A stretch of DNA of 34,994 nucleotides from Patescibacteria group bacterium (GTDB lineage Bacteria > Patescibacteriota > Patescibacteriia > 2-12-FULL-60-25), in assembly GCA_029004215.1 (NCBI GenBank), contig JAQULH010000004.1, positions 1-34,994 of the forward strand, written 5' to 3'. The first letter of the stretch is position 1, and each line of letters begins with the position of its first letter. The translations under genes and the position numbers were made by a program. Below, one piece after another: positions 21,998 through 28,977 of the stretch. A model generated the notes under the pieces. The model was not told where the DNA came from. It searched no databases and saw only the letters and a program-made list of their open reading frames with translations.

Positions 21998-22921
21998 TCA
22001 CTGCCAGCAGTGGAGCTGCTGGAAGATCATGTTGGCAGAGAGCTGAGTCTCACAGTTGCCATGGAGGACGCCGCCTGAGTAGCTGCCCACGTAGGCATCA
22101 CCAACGCAGACAATATACTCGTCAGTGGCAGGGCAACTGGTGGCGGTTGGGCAGCGGTACGTCCAGGTCGTCAGGACAGTGTTGCCTGAGGTAGTGAACC
22201 CCGGCTCGAAGGTGATATCCAGGCCAACCGTGGCTGCCACAGGCGAGGCAATGATCATCTTCTCGCCAGGATTGGCAAACTTCCAGGCCGTGTAGTCTTG
22301 CGGCGTACCCGCGTCTGGGACTGTGAAGGTGTACTTGCCAAAGACTCCCAGCACCTTGCCCGCAGGCGGATCGTCGCTGACAGTGATGACAATTGTTGCC
22401 CAACCTGGCTTGCCATACTTCTGGCAATCGGTCAGCACAACAGCGTCTTCCTGGGCAACATCCGGCAGCTCGACATCAGGCGCAGCTTCGGGCTGCACGT
22501 CAGCCTCAGCCTCTGGCTCGGCTTCGGGCGATGCCTCTGGTCCTGCTTCAGGCTCGGCTTCGGGTGACGAAGCTTCGGCCTCGACCTCTGCTTCAGGCGC
22601 AGCTTCGGGCTGGACCTCTGGCTCGGCTTCGGGTGAGGCCTCCTTGTCCGACCCAGCGTCCTTTGGGCCTGCTTCAGCCTCGGGTTTGGCGTCGACCGAG
22701 GCTTCTGCCTCGTGCTTGACATCAGGCTGGCCTGCCTCGACATCGTGCTTGACGTCGGGCTTGGGCTCTTGCTGAGCATCAGGGAGCTTGTCAGGCTTGG
22801 AATCCTGGATTCCCGAATCTGCGATGCCTGGGGAGAAGGTGAACTCGTCACCACCGCAACCCAGGATGGATGACACCAAAAGCGTCGCAATGGAAAGAAC
22901 TGCCCATATGATTTTGTTCAT
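21998..22921 (-). CDS. Secreted lipoprotein with Asp/Glu/Pro/Ala linker (paralogue 1)
   Basis: 307 residues. A lipoprotein signal peptide ends in a lipobox (VSSILGC, lipid-anchored Cys22), then GGDEF and a long acidic, Pro/Ala-rich linker (about 30-165) with repeats such as PEAEPEA, probably a disordered spacer off the cell surface. The C-terminal domain (about 168-307) has six cysteines and the conserved run PGEKMIIASPVAATVGLDI, then FEPGFTTSGN and CPATDEYIVCVGD, likely disulphide-bonded beta structure. Family unknown; such linkers are familiar from Myxococcota-type lipoproteins, so transfer is possible but unproven. ATG 22921 is chosen because GAGGAG lies 6 nt upstream and it aligns with the paralogue start; ATG 22927 would abut the Shine-Dalgarno. 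Confidence 0.85.
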   Translation of the reverse strand: MNKIIWAVLSIATLLVSSILGCGGDEFTFSPGIADSGIQDSKPDKLPDAQQEPKPDVKHDVEAGQPDVKHEAEASVDAKPEAEAGPKDAGSDKEASPEAEPEVQPEAAPEAEVEAEASSPEAEPEAGPEASPEAEPEAEADVQPEAAPDVELPDVAQEDAVVLTDCQKYGKPGWATIVITVSDDPPAGKVLGVFGKYTFTVPDAGTPQDYTAWKFANPGEKMIIASPVAATVGLDITFEPGFTTSGNTVLTTWTYRCPTATSCPATDEYIVCVGDAYVGSYSGGVLHGNCETQLSANMIFQQLHCWQ

Positions 22922-22967
22922 CTTCATCTCCTCATATGCGATGGTTGACCGGTATCTGTATACTTAT

Positions 22968-22996
22968 CTATTACACTAATAAAGTCTGATTGTCAA
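22968..22996 (-). promoter_or_regulatory. Promoter of lipoprotein gene 1
   Basis: TTGACA (22996 to 22991), 17-bp spacer, TAATAG (22973 to 22968), then a leader of about 40 nt with GAGGAG before the ATG. The leader segment GTCAACCATCGCA is shared with the paralogue. Confidence 0.75.
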
Positions 22997-23007
22997 GATT
23001 TACGGGT

Positions 23008-23044
23008 AAAAAAAGAGGCCTCACGCGTAAGATGCGCGCAAGGC
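23008..23044 (-). terminator. Terminator after the second lipoprotein gene
   Basis: GCCTTGCGCG pairs with CGCGTGAGGC (10 bp with two G-U pairs), followed by CTC and seven Ts on the minus strand. Near-identical to the terminator at 21950-21985. Confidence 0.85.
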
Positions 23045-23057
23045 TTGGGAGGTGGGG

Positions 23058-23798
23058 CTACTGCTTCAACGTGCAGTGGACTTGCTGCTTGTAGTGCACG
23101 TCCATCTGGTAGTCGCAGTCTTTCACGCAGTTGTCGCCCGAACACTTGCCCACGAAGTTCTTGCCGGCGCAGACCAGGTACTCGTCCGTGGCAGGACAGC
23201 CCGTTTGGTCGCAGCGGATGTCCCAGGTGGACAGGTCGTTGTTGCCCGGAGTTGTGAACCCGGGCTCAAACACGATGTCCAAACCGATGACGGCTGCCGT
23301 GGGCATGGCCACGATCAGCTTCTCGCCTTGGTTGCCGAACTTCCACGGCGCATAGTCCTGCGGAATACCCGAGTCCAGGATGGCGAACGAGTACTTGCCG
23401 TACACGGCCAGGACCTGGCTCAAAGGCACTTCGTCGTTGACCCTGATGACCACGGTCACGAAACCGATATTGCCCCACTGCTGGCAATCGCCCAGTGGTG
23501 AGATCTCCTCCACTGCATCTGGGAGCTCGACGTCGGGCGATGCCTCGGGCAACGAAGCTTCTGCCTCGACCCCTGCTTCAGTCGAAGCTTCGGGCAACGA
23601 GGTTTCCTGGTCCATCCCAGTGTCCTTGGCGTCAGCGTCAGGCTTGTTGGCGTCGTGCTGCTTGTCGGGCTTGGCATCCTCGACACTGGAATCGCCTACT
23701 TCGGAAGGAGCAGCAGTGAAATCTTTTCCACCGCACCCCAGGATGAATGACGCCAAAAGCGCCACCACGGAAAGAACTGCCCACGTAAACTTGTTCAT
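23058..23798 (-). CDS. Secreted lipoprotein with acidic linker (paralogue 2)
   Basis: 246 residues, a paralogue of the downstream gene. Lipobox SFILGC places the lipidated cysteine at residue 22. The linker (about 30-95) is shorter and less repetitive (EASLPEASPDVELPD is shared). The C-terminal domain matches its neighbour point for point: GDCQQWGNIGFVTVVIRV, LAVYGKYSFAILDSGIPQDY, NQGEKLIVAMPTAAVIGLDI, FEPGFTTPGNN, CPATDEYLVCAG. Extra cysteines near the end (KCSGDNCVKDCDYQ) are not in paralogue 1. GAGGAG lies 7 nt before the ATG at 23798; a GTG at 23801 is the alternative. Same-strand tandem order with shared leader and terminator indicates segmental duplication followed by linker divergence. 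Confidence 0.85.
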   Translation of the reverse strand: MNKFTWAVLSVVALLASFILGCGGKDFTAAPSEVGDSSVEDAKPDKQHDANKPDADAKDTGMDQETSLPEASTEAGVEAEASLPEASPDVELPDAVEEISPLGDCQQWGNIGFVTVVIRVNDEVPLSQVLAVYGKYSFAILDSGIPQDYAPWKFGNQGEKLIVAMPTAAVIGLDIVFEPGFTTPGNNDLSTWDIRCDQTGCPATDEYLVCAGKNFVGKCSGDNCVKDCDYQMDVHYKQQVHCTLKQ

Positions 23799-23847
23799 CA
23801 CGCATCTCCTCTTGTGCGATGGTTGACTGCAAACTGTGTACTTCTCT

Positions 23848-23874
23848 CTTATAACAAAAAGGCCTTTTTGTCAA
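23848..23874 (-). promoter_or_regulatory. Promoter of lipoprotein gene 2
   Basis: TTGACA (23874 to 23869) and TATAAG (23853 to 23848), 15 bp apart; shifting the -10 to TAAGAG gives 17. The spacer is an AAAAAGGCCTTTTT palindrome. The short-spaced arrangement with TTTTTG before the -10 resembles the 955 promoter. Confidence 0.6.
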
Positions 23875-23899
23875 GGCCTGGTGGCTAATTTAAGCCATT

Positions 23900-24964
23900 T
23901 TATTCTTCTTCGTTGCCCATTTTACCGCTTTTGACAGCTGCTATTATGACATCTAAACCACCATCTAAGATGTTTTGGATGTTGTGCCAAGATTTTTTGA
24001 TGCGATGGTCAGTGATCCTGTCTTGAGGATAGTTGTAAGTGCGGATCTTTTCCGAACGATCACCAGAACCAATCTGCGACCTGCGTTCAGCATCCAGCTC
24101 TTGCCTGCGTTTTTGTTCTTGATGCTCCCAAATCCTGGCGCGCAAAATTTGCATGGCGCGTTCGCGGTTCTGCTGTTGTGACCGCTCATCCTGGCAGTTA
24201 ACAACCGTGTTGGTCGGTATGTGAGTGATCCTGACTGCGGAGTAAGTCGTGTTCACAGATTGCCCGCCCTTGCCGCCGGCGCAGAAAGTATCAATGCGTA
24301 AATCTTTTGATTCGATTTTTAATTCCTCTTCCTCCAGTTCCGGCAAGACAGCCACTGTGACAGTCGAGGTGTGAATCCTCCCCTGCTTCTCGGTTTCTGG
24401 CACGCGCTGTACGCGGTGGACACCCATCTCAGTTTTTAAAGTGCCATAAGCATTGGTGCCCTGCACATAAAAAATAATTTCTTTGTAACCACCCTGCTCT
24501 GCCAAAGACTGGCTGGCCAAAGAAGTCTTCCAGTTCTTGCGCTCGGCAAAACGCATAATCATACGGAAAATATCAGCTGCAAAAATAGCCGCTTCTTCGC
24601 CGCCAACTCCGGCGCGGATTTCTATGATGGCGTTGGCATGGTCATATGGCCCGGGCGGGACAAGCGACAGTTCAAAAGCTTCTTTGGCCGCCTCAAAATC
24701 TGACTTGAGGTGGGGCAATTCAGCTTCGGCCAATGATCTCATTTCTTCATCATCTGAACCAGCCGTTTGCTCCGCTTCTTCCAGAGCTGCCTTCAAGGCT
24801 GCAAATTTTTCGCCGCATTCGACTAAAATTTTTGCTTCTGAATAGGCACGTGAAACATCCCTGACTTTTTCAGGGCTCGAGAGGAAGGCCGGGTCAGCCA
24901 TCTCATTTTCCAGCTTGACCAACCTTTCTCTGGCTTGTTTTAGACTATCCATCAAATCAGACAT
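23900..24964 (-). CDS. prfA: Peptide chain release factor 1
   Basis: Recognises UAA and UAG and triggers peptide release. The codon-recognition region [18 protein letters not shown] contains the RF1-type PxT tripeptide as PET (189-191; PAT or PVT are commoner), and the hydrolysis motif GGQ is at 233-235 in [12 protein letters not shown]. The N-terminal coiled region and a C-terminal [15 protein letters not shown]-type segment are normal; length 354. UGA is also used as a stop in this window, so an RF2 must be encoded elsewhere. The prmC methyltransferase gene, often adjacent, is not here. The ATG follows by 6 nt a TACTAT hexamer formed at the edge of the GTAACGA repeat block. Confidence 0.97.
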   Translation of the reverse strand: MSDLMDSLKQARERLVKLENEMADPAFLSSPEKVRDVSRAYSEAKILVECGEKFAALKAALEEAEQTAGSDDEEMRSLAEAELPHLKSDFEAAKEAFELSLVPPGPYDHANAIIEIRAGVGGEEAAIFAADIFRMIMRFAERKNWKTSLASQSLAEQGGYKEIIFYVQGTNAYGTLKTEMGVHRVQRVPETEKQGRIHTSTVTVAVLPELEEEELKIESKDLRIDTFCAGGKGGQSVNTTYSAVRITHIPTNTVVNCQDERSQQQNRERAMQILRARIWEHQEQKRRQELDAERRSQIGSGDRSEKIRTYNYPQDRITDHRIKKSWHNIQNILDGGLDVIIAAVKSGKMGNEEE

Positions 24965-24970
24965 AACAAA

Positions 24971-25059
24971 ATAGTAACGAGTAAAAGGTAACGAGTAAAT
25001 AGTCCACTCCGTTACCCGCTGCCATTACCCGTTACTTTTAACTTTTTACTCGTTACTAT
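24971..25059. repeat. GTAACGA 7-nt periodic inverted repeat between rpmE and prfA
   Basis: The left half parses in sevens from 24974 (GTAACGA, GTAAAAG, GTAACGA, GTAAATA). Its first 16 bp (24971-24986) are perfectly inverted at 25044-25059. The middle adds further GTTACCC/GTTACTT units. The block spans the whole intergenic region and supplies a TACTAT hexamer 6 nt before the prfA ATG. A related block lies at 32537-32613. Confidence 0.9.
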
Positions 25060-25368
25060 CTAATCTTCGATTAGGGCGGCCGGTTGCTTGGCAGCACGTT
25101 TTACTGCCTTGGCCTTGGCCCGCTTTTCGGTCTTGGCCTTTTTACCCAACACAGCCTTCTTGGCTTCCTTGGCAGCTGCCTTGCCCTTGAATTTTTCGAC
25201 GCGACCTTCGGTGTCAATTAGGACTTTTTTACCAGTATAAAAAGGATGGCACTTGGCGCATAACTCAACGTGGATCTCCTTAACAGTAGATCCTACGGTC
25301 ATTTCATTGCCGCAAGCGCAAATAATCTTGGCATCCGGGTAATAAGCCGGATGAATCTTGGCTTTCAT
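25060..25368 (-). CDS. rpmE: 50S ribosomal protein L31, zinc-type, with basic tail
   Basis: L31 bridges the ribosomal subunits. The core is MKAKIHPAYYPDAKIICACG...EIHVELCAKCHPFYTGKK with four cysteines (17, 19, 37, 40), the zinc-binding C+ form. The protein is 102 residues, longer than the usual 66-75, because of a lysine/alanine-rich tail from about residue 60 (AKEAKKAVLGKKAKTEKRAKAKAVKRAAK), probably disordered and rRNA-contacting. The ATG at 25368 is preferred to a GTG at 25377, as L31 proteins begin with MK. A TG-T-TAACCT extended -10-like box ends 9 nt before it. The rpmE-prfA order is common in bacteria. Confidence 0.95.
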   Translation of the reverse strand: MKAKIHPAYYPDAKIICACGNEMTVGSTVKEIHVELCAKCHPFYTGKKVLIDTEGRVEKFKGKAAAKEAKKAVLGKKAKTEKRAKAKAVKRAAKQPAALIED

Positions 25369-25435
25369 AGTGGCCACAGGTTAACAGACCTTTTAACTCT
25401 TGGCAAGCCAGCGGGTCATGGGTTACCCTGGGGCC

Positions 25436-26452
25436 ATGTTAACTAAAGACTTTTGGTACGATTTACCCCAAGACAGGATAGCCCAGGAACCGGCCCGGCC
25501 CCGTGATAGCTCAAAACTCATGGTTTTAAGCTGCCAAGATGGCAAAGTTGACCATAAGCACTTCTCTGACCTACCTTCCCTACTCAAACCAGGCGATCTT
25601 TTGGTTTGGAATGATACCAAGGTTTTCCGGGCCAGATTGACGGCTAATAAAAACCAACACGCCTTTGAGGTCTTCCTTCTCCGGCCGCAGAACAAGGACT
25701 GGCTAGCCTTAATCAAGCCGGCCAAGAAACTCCAGATTGGCGATGAGCTAGTCTTGGCGGAAGGCGTCAGAGCCAGGTTGGTAGATAAATTGCCGGATGG
25801 ATCTGTCTTGCTGCATTTTGAAATGACTGATGATCAGGTCTTTGCTTTCACTGATCGTCATGGGCAAGTACCAACTCCCCCATATGTTAAGCAGTCCGAT
25901 AAATTGGATGATTACCAAACTGTTTACGCGAAAGAGATTGGTTCAGCCGCCGCGCCAACAGCCGGCTTTCACTTTACGCCGAAGCTAATAGAAAAAATAA
26001 AATCGCAAGGCATTAACTTCGCAACCGTAACTTTGCATGTTGGCCTTGGCACATTCAAGCCCATCACCGCTGAGAAACTTGAAGACCATATCATGCACGA
26101 AGAGTGGGTTAACGTGCCGCAAGAGACTCTTGATGCAATCGCCGAGACAAAACAACGCTGCAGCAGAGTAATTGCAGTCGGGACGACGACTGTCAGATCT
26201 TTAGAATCAGGCATTCAAAAAGGCTTCACCAATATTTTCATTACTCCGGGTTATAGATTCAAGATAGTCGACGCTTTAATAACTAACTTCCATTTGCCAG
26301 GCTCGACGTTAATTGTTCTGGTCAGCGCTTTCGCTCAAAATAAAATGATTGAACCTGATGCCGGAAGACAATTCGTACTCAATGCCTACCAACAGGCCAT
26401 TGAGAATGGTTACAGATTTTATTCTTTCGGCGATGCCATGTTTATCCAGTAG
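25436..26452 (+). CDS. queA: S-adenosylmethionine:tRNA ribosyltransferase-isomerase
   Basis: Converts preQ1-modified G34 to epoxyqueuosine using the ribosyl part of SAM. 338 residues. Visible signatures: DFWYDLPQDRIAQEPARPRDSSKLMVL, DLLVWNDTKVFRARL, AAPTAGFHFT, VTLHVGLGTFKPI, TNFHLPGSTLIVLVSAF and the closing YRFYSFGDAMFI. The longer ORF from 25400 would run back into the divergent rpmE promoter region; ATG 25436 matches the family start. TTGGCA with TACCCT 18 bp downstream ends 6 nt before the ATG, so a leaderless start is possible but the boxes are weak. No other queuosine gene is in the window; the organism may salvage preQ1. Confidence 0.96.
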   Translation: MLTKDFWYDLPQDRIAQEPARPRDSSKLMVLSCQDGKVDHKHFSDLPSLLKPGDLLVWNDTKVFRARLTANKNQHAFEVFLLRPQNKDWLALIKPAKKLQIGDELVLAEGVRARLVDKLPDGSVLLHFEMTDDQVFAFTDRHGQVPTPPYVKQSDKLDDYQTVYAKEIGSAAAPTAGFHFTPKLIEKIKSQGINFATVTLHVGLGTFKPITAEKLEDHIMHEEWVNVPQETLDAIAETKQRCSRVIAVGTTTVRSLESGIQKGFTNIFITPGYRFKIVDALITNFHLPGSTLIVLVSAFAQNKMIEPDAGRQFVLNAYQQAIENGYRFYSFGDAMFIQ

Positions 26453-26850
26453 ATATGCAGCGACCCTCGGGCATAGGCGCGCGAGGGTCAAGAAAGTGAG
26501 CCGTAAAGGCTCCAGGCCAAGGAAACCACTCTAGGTCACGAAAGCGCGACCCTTTGCGGTCTACTGCGGCGTTGGTACTACTTGGACGAATGACGTATCA
26601 TCATGCGATGACAATCTCCTGGTGGAAGTGCAACTGCAACGTACTGCTGAAAATCGGAAGTTAAACCTCCTTTCTAACCACGCAGTGGCCACGTACCCTG
26701 AGTTGATGCCAACACGTGCCCGCACTAGTTGTTACGCACACACATCTTACGATGCCTCCTTCCCAGGCTCGTTCGGCCTCAAAGCTCGAAGCTTCACCTT
26801 ACGGCCCAGGTGCATAATGATGCTATTTACAAACCATCCTGTCAAGAAAG
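26453..26850 (-). other. ORF-poor region with promoter-like and Shine-Dalgarno-like sites
   Basis: About 400 bp with no convincing gene. On the minus strand TTGACA (26845 to 26840) and CATCAT (26822 to 26817) are 17 bp apart. Downstream are three strong Shine-Dalgarno-like sequences: AAGGAGG at 26755-26761 (then MCVRNN-stop, 26745 to 26725), AAAGGAGG at 26666-26673 (no start nearby) and CAGGAGA at 26615-26621 (then MMIRHSSK-stop, 26604 to 26578). At 26460-26550, GACCCTCG/CGAGGGTC and a second GACCC downstream can compete for the same GGGTC; GAGCC/GGCTC forms a small hairpin. It may be a non-coding RNA or a decayed gene. Confidence 0.3.
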
Positions 26851-26879
26851 TGATTAATCGAAATATTTTTAGATATGGA

Positions 26880-26940
26880 GAAGCCTCGCGTGGATGCGAG
26901 GCTTCGAAGCTGGAGGAGCCGACGGCGCAAGACCGTCGGC
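26880..26940 (-). terminator. Two strong hairpins after the 27163 gene
   Basis: A perfect 8-bp hairpin GCCGACGG/CCGTCGGC (26918-26940) and a perfect 10-bp hairpin GAAGCCTCGC/GCGAGGCTTC with a 6-nt loop (26880-26905) lie 26-86 nt after the stop. Neither has a proper U-tract; the second is followed by TCCATATCTAAAAATATTT. They could stop transcription weakly or protect an mRNA 3' end. Confidence 0.45.
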
Positions 26941-26965
26941 TGGTGGAGGGGGGCGGCGACGGGGA

Positions 26966-27163
26966 TCAGTCCTCGGGCGCGAGGGGCGCGTCGCTGCTGT
27001 GGCGAACCTCGAGCCCGACGCGTTGCGCGCCCGGGAAGTGCTCGTCGAGAACGCGCGCCGACGCGGCGTGGCGCCCGATCTGCTGCTTGCTGTCGCTGCT
27101 GCTGGTGCTGCCGTGGTCGTCGATCTTCGTCAAAGAGTTATGCCGTTCGGAGATGGCGCTCAT
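26966..27163 (-). CDS. 65-residue GC-rich small protein, unknown
   Basis: MSAISERHNSLTKIDDHG continues with a serine-rich stretch and ends SSDAPLAPED. It is hydrophilic, without signal or membrane segment, and probably partly disordered. No family is recognised. Support for coding is contextual: a TTGACA/TGAAAT promoter with 17-bp spacing at 27285-27257, a GAGGAG Shine-Dalgarno 5 nt before the ATG, and strongly GC-rich third positions (for example GCG CCC CTC GCG CCC GAG GAC), unlike the housekeeping genes. A 14-codon upstream ORF overlaps its start. Longer plus-strand ORFs through this region reflect the high GC and lack initiation signals. It may be recently acquired. Confidence 0.55.
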   Translation of the reverse strand: MSAISERHNSLTKIDDHGSTSSSDSKQQIGRHAASARVLDEHFPGAQRVGLEVRHSSDAPLAPED

Positions 27164-27204
27164 CGCCTCTCCTCACGTTGCAACAAGGATCGCAAGCTCA
27201 TCAT
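27160..27204 (-). CDS. 14-residue upstream ORF coupled to the 27163 gene
   Basis: Reads MMSLRSLLQREERR and stops at TGA, which overlaps the next ATG as ATGA. AAGGAG lies 9 nt before its start. The downstream gene's own GAGGAG is inside this micro-ORF (codons Glu-Glu-Arg). The layout is typical of translational coupling by a leader ORF; the peptide itself may have no function. Confidence 0.4.
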   Translation of the reverse strand: MMSLRSLLQREERR

Positions 27205-27256
27205 GGGCACATTCTCCTTTTCTGCGCGAAATGCGCGGGTACGATGATGCGACGGT

Positions 27257-27285
27257 ATTTCAGCAAAAATCGCCCCTTTTGTCAA
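27257..27285 (-). promoter_or_regulatory. Promoter of the 27163 gene
   Basis: TTGACA (27285 to 27280), 17-bp spacer, TGAAAT (27262 to 27257). It overlaps the last codon of the upstream yraN and gives a leader of about 85-90 nt with two AGGAG-type sites. Confidence 0.7.
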
Positions 27286-27638
27286 GAGGCGTCCGGTAGC
27301 CAACGGACATCAAAATCTTGGTCATTAATCACTATAGCTAGAACATCAGCATGGATATCTTGTGAGCCGATGTTCTTATCCAGCACATACCATTGGATAG
27401 ATTTATAAAAATGATCTCGCTTGCGATGAGTCAACGATTCCTCGGGTTGACCGTATCGATCTGACCCGCGAGTTTTGACTTCAATGAACCGCCACTCATC
27501 ATCCTTACGGACAATCAAATCAATCTCCCCTGTCTTACAGCGCCAATTGCGATCAATCACAAAATAACCTTTTTCTTCAAAAAATAAGGCGGCGATTTGC
27601 TCGCCGCTTTGGCCAAAGGCCTGCTTACTTATTTCCAT
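27282..27638 (-). CDS. YraN/UPF0102-family endonuclease-like protein
   Basis: 118 residues with the conserved UPF0102 layout: G..GE..A near the N-terminus (FGQSGEQIAALFFEEKGY, Glu13), RNWRCKTGEIDLIVRKDD (GEIDLI 37-42, Asp40) and FIEVKTRGS (51-59, the E-x-K of a restriction-endonuclease-like fold). The D...ExK arrangement implies a Mg-dependent nuclease; the family's biological role is unsettled, with proposed links to DNA repair or uptake. Its ATG overlaps the stop of the upstream membrane protein gene as TAATG, so it is translationally coupled. The stop lies within the promoter of the next small gene. Confidence 0.92.
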   Translation of the reverse strand: MEISKQAFGQSGEQIAALFFEEKGYFVIDRNWRCKTGEIDLIVRKDDEWRFIEVKTRGSDRYGQPEESLTHRKRDHFYKSIQWYVLDKNIGSQDIHADVLAIVINDQDFDVRWLPDAS

Positions 27639-28042
27639 TATTTCTTTGACTTAGGCAACCACTTGTTCAACTTTTCCCGTTCGGCTTTTAATTGATTAAT
27701 GCGAGGTATCTCGACCCGGATATAGCGAAGGATGCTCCAGGCCCAAGCCAAGCCACTCAACAACAAGACTATCAGCCAAACCCTCATGCTCAAAATCGGT
27801 ACGCTTTCAAAGACAAAAAGATAGAACAATAAGCCGAGCAAGCCCATGGTCAACAAAAGCGTGCCCACCCTTTCCACGGCCCGACGGTTGAATTTATCTA
27901 AGTTAGCTTTAATGCCATAAAGCTTGGCCACTAAACCCATGATGGCTAAAGCGATAAAGATAACCAACAATGTCGTGCCAATCCAAGGCAAAAACATGGA
28001 CGGCTGCATCTGGAACCAAAAATCGAAAGTCAGTAAGTTCAT
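27638..28042 (-). CDS. Three-span membrane protein, unknown function
   Basis: 134 residues with hydrophobic segments at about 17-42 (MFLPWIGTTLLVIFIALAIMGLVAKLYG), 60-80 (VGTLLLTMGLLGLLFYLFVF) and 84-106 (ILSMRVWLIVLLLSGLAWAWSIL). A charged C-terminal helix follows (YIRVEIPRINQLKAEREKLNKWLPKSKK) and is probably cytoplasmic. The loop NLDKFNRRAVERVG between spans one and two is basic. No domain family is recognised. Translation is coupled to yraN by a TAATG overlap. No Shine-Dalgarno or clear promoter is seen in the 50 bp upstream. Confidence 0.75.
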   Translation of the reverse strand: MNLLTFDFWFQMQPSMFLPWIGTTLLVIFIALAIMGLVAKLYGIKANLDKFNRRAVERVGTLLLTMGLLGLLFYLFVFESVPILSMRVWLIVLLLSGLAWAWSILRYIRVEIPRINQLKAEREKLNKWLPKSKK

Positions 28043-28095
28043 ATATTGATAACGCGAAAATCTTGCCTTAAGCGTTCCCTTATTTCAAGTCCCCG

Positions 28096-28680
28096 TCAAG
28101 CCTCGCCCTCAACCGGCTCCTCTGTCCGTTCATACAGCAGTCCATAGTGTGAGTGCCCAACATCAACTTCATCCAAGAGTTCCATATACGGGCTTTGGCA
28201 AATAGCCTGGCTTTGTTCTGAGGTTAAACGGCGGTCAGCCGGCGGGCCAATGGCCGTAGCCGTAGCCTTCCACTCAACGACCAGGATACGCCCCCCGGGT
28301 TTGGTCAGCCGCGCCATTTCACGGATTAAAGCCGGTCGGTTCTGGGAAAGATATAAGTTATTGATCAGCAAACAGAGATCCAGGCTGGCCGGATCAATGC
28401 GCGTGGCGCCGTAGACATCCATATCGGCCCAAACTGTCTTGATGTTAAAAAATTGGTCATGCTTGGCCGAACGTTCGATGTGTTCCAAAAAATCACGCCT
28501 GATATCCACGGCATAAACAACCCCGTCCGGGCCAACCAGCTGAGCAGCCGGCATGACAAAATGCCCTGTCGCACCGCAACCCATGTCCGCCACATGCCAA
28601 GCTCGGCGTATACCAACACGCTCCAATAGCTTGAATGGATTGATCAACTCAGTACCGCTCGTCAAAACAAAACCCTGCAT
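28096..28680 (-). CDS. Class I SAM-dependent methyltransferase
   Basis: 194 residues with a Rossmann-type methyltransferase layout. Motif I is VADMGCGATGHF (30-41, glycine-rich SAM loop). Motif II acidic end is VYAVDIRRDFLEHIE. VWADMDVYG gives the adenine-binding aspartate, and LDLCLLINNLYLSQNR then LTKPGGRILVVEW are motifs IV and V. The closest general type is the UbiE-like/methyltransferase-11 group; the substrate cannot be read from sequence. ATG 28680 is preferred over an upstream TTG at 28686. It begins 2 bp after the stop of the small membrane protein gene, forming a two-gene operon. It is not PrmC: the NPPY motif is absent. Confidence 0.88.
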   Translation of the reverse strand: MQGFVLTSGTELINPFKLLERVGIRRAWHVADMGCGATGHFVMPAAQLVGPDGVVYAVDIRRDFLEHIERSAKHDQFFNIKTVWADMDVYGATRIDPASLDLCLLINNLYLSQNRPALIREMARLTKPGGRILVVEWKATATAIGPPADRRLTSEQSQAICQSPYMELLDEVDVGHSHYGLLYERTEEPVEGEA

Positions 28681-28682
28681 AC

Positions 28683-28955
28683 TCAATAAGTCGGGATCTC
28701 ATTCTTGGGGTTCAGGTTCAGCCAACTGCCAATTGTAGCGTGCAAAAATGCCCCCCAAAGGTTAGTGGCCACCATAAAACCGATCAAGCACATGATGATG
28801 CCTATGAGGCGATACATGAGACGCGACCCGCCGGCTCCCAAATAACGGTCAGCCCAATCCATGGAACCAAACCATTCATAAACCTGGTTGGCTTTGATAG
28901 TAACGGCGGCTCCGATTATGACAAGCACTAAGCCTATGACAATTTGTAAAAACAT
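28683..28955 (-). CDS. Small two-span membrane protein
   Basis: 90 residues: an N-terminal span (MFLQIVIGLVLVIIGAAVTI, 1-20), a loop with VYEWFGSMDWADRYLGAGGSRLMYRL, and a second span (IGIIMCLIGFMVATNLWGAFL, about 51-71). This layout, with WFG/WAD/YLG in the loop, is common among small uncharacterised Patescibacteria proteins (general impression, not a database result). The start is fixed by an extended -10 TGA-TATAAT ending 8 nt before the ATG. The TGA stop is followed 2 bp later by the methyltransferase start. Confidence 0.75.
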   Translation of the reverse strand: MFLQIVIGLVLVIIGAAVTIKANQVYEWFGSMDWADRYLGAGGSRLMYRLIGIIMCLIGFMVATNLWGAFLHATIGSWLNLNPKNEIPTY

Positions 28956-28963
28956 ATTTTTAA

Positions 28964-28972
28964 ATTATATCA
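28964..28972 (-). promoter_or_regulatory. Extended -10 promoter of the 28955 gene, near-leaderless
   Basis: TGA plus a perfect TATAAT (28969 to 28964), with the ATG 8 nt downstream after TTAAAAAT. It lies in the 22-bp gap just after the MBL-fold gene stop. Confidence 0.8.
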
Positions 28973-28977
28973 CCCCG

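Noticed and set aside
22298-22890. ORFs opposite or out of frame with the acidic-linker lipoproteins
   Set aside because: They are translations of the GCTTCGG/CTCGGCTTC repetitive linker DNA in other frames and owe their length to its periodic composition.
22928-22942. Minimal ORF ATG-AGG-AGA-TGA overlapping the Shine-Dalgarno of lipoprotein gene 1
   Set aside because: It is simply the AGGAG site read as codons and is absent from the paralogue.
24971-25059. Possible CRISPR array from the GTAACGA repeats
   Set aside because: Units are 7 nt with no spacers and are palindromically arranged; no cas genes are present.
26622-27408. Long overlapping plus-strand ORFs (225, 177 and 117 residues) in the GC-rich islet
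   Set aside because: Arginine/cysteine-rich translations typical of GC-rich antisense reading, without Shine-Dalgarno or promoter; they oppose the small minus-strand gene with good signals and run into yraN.
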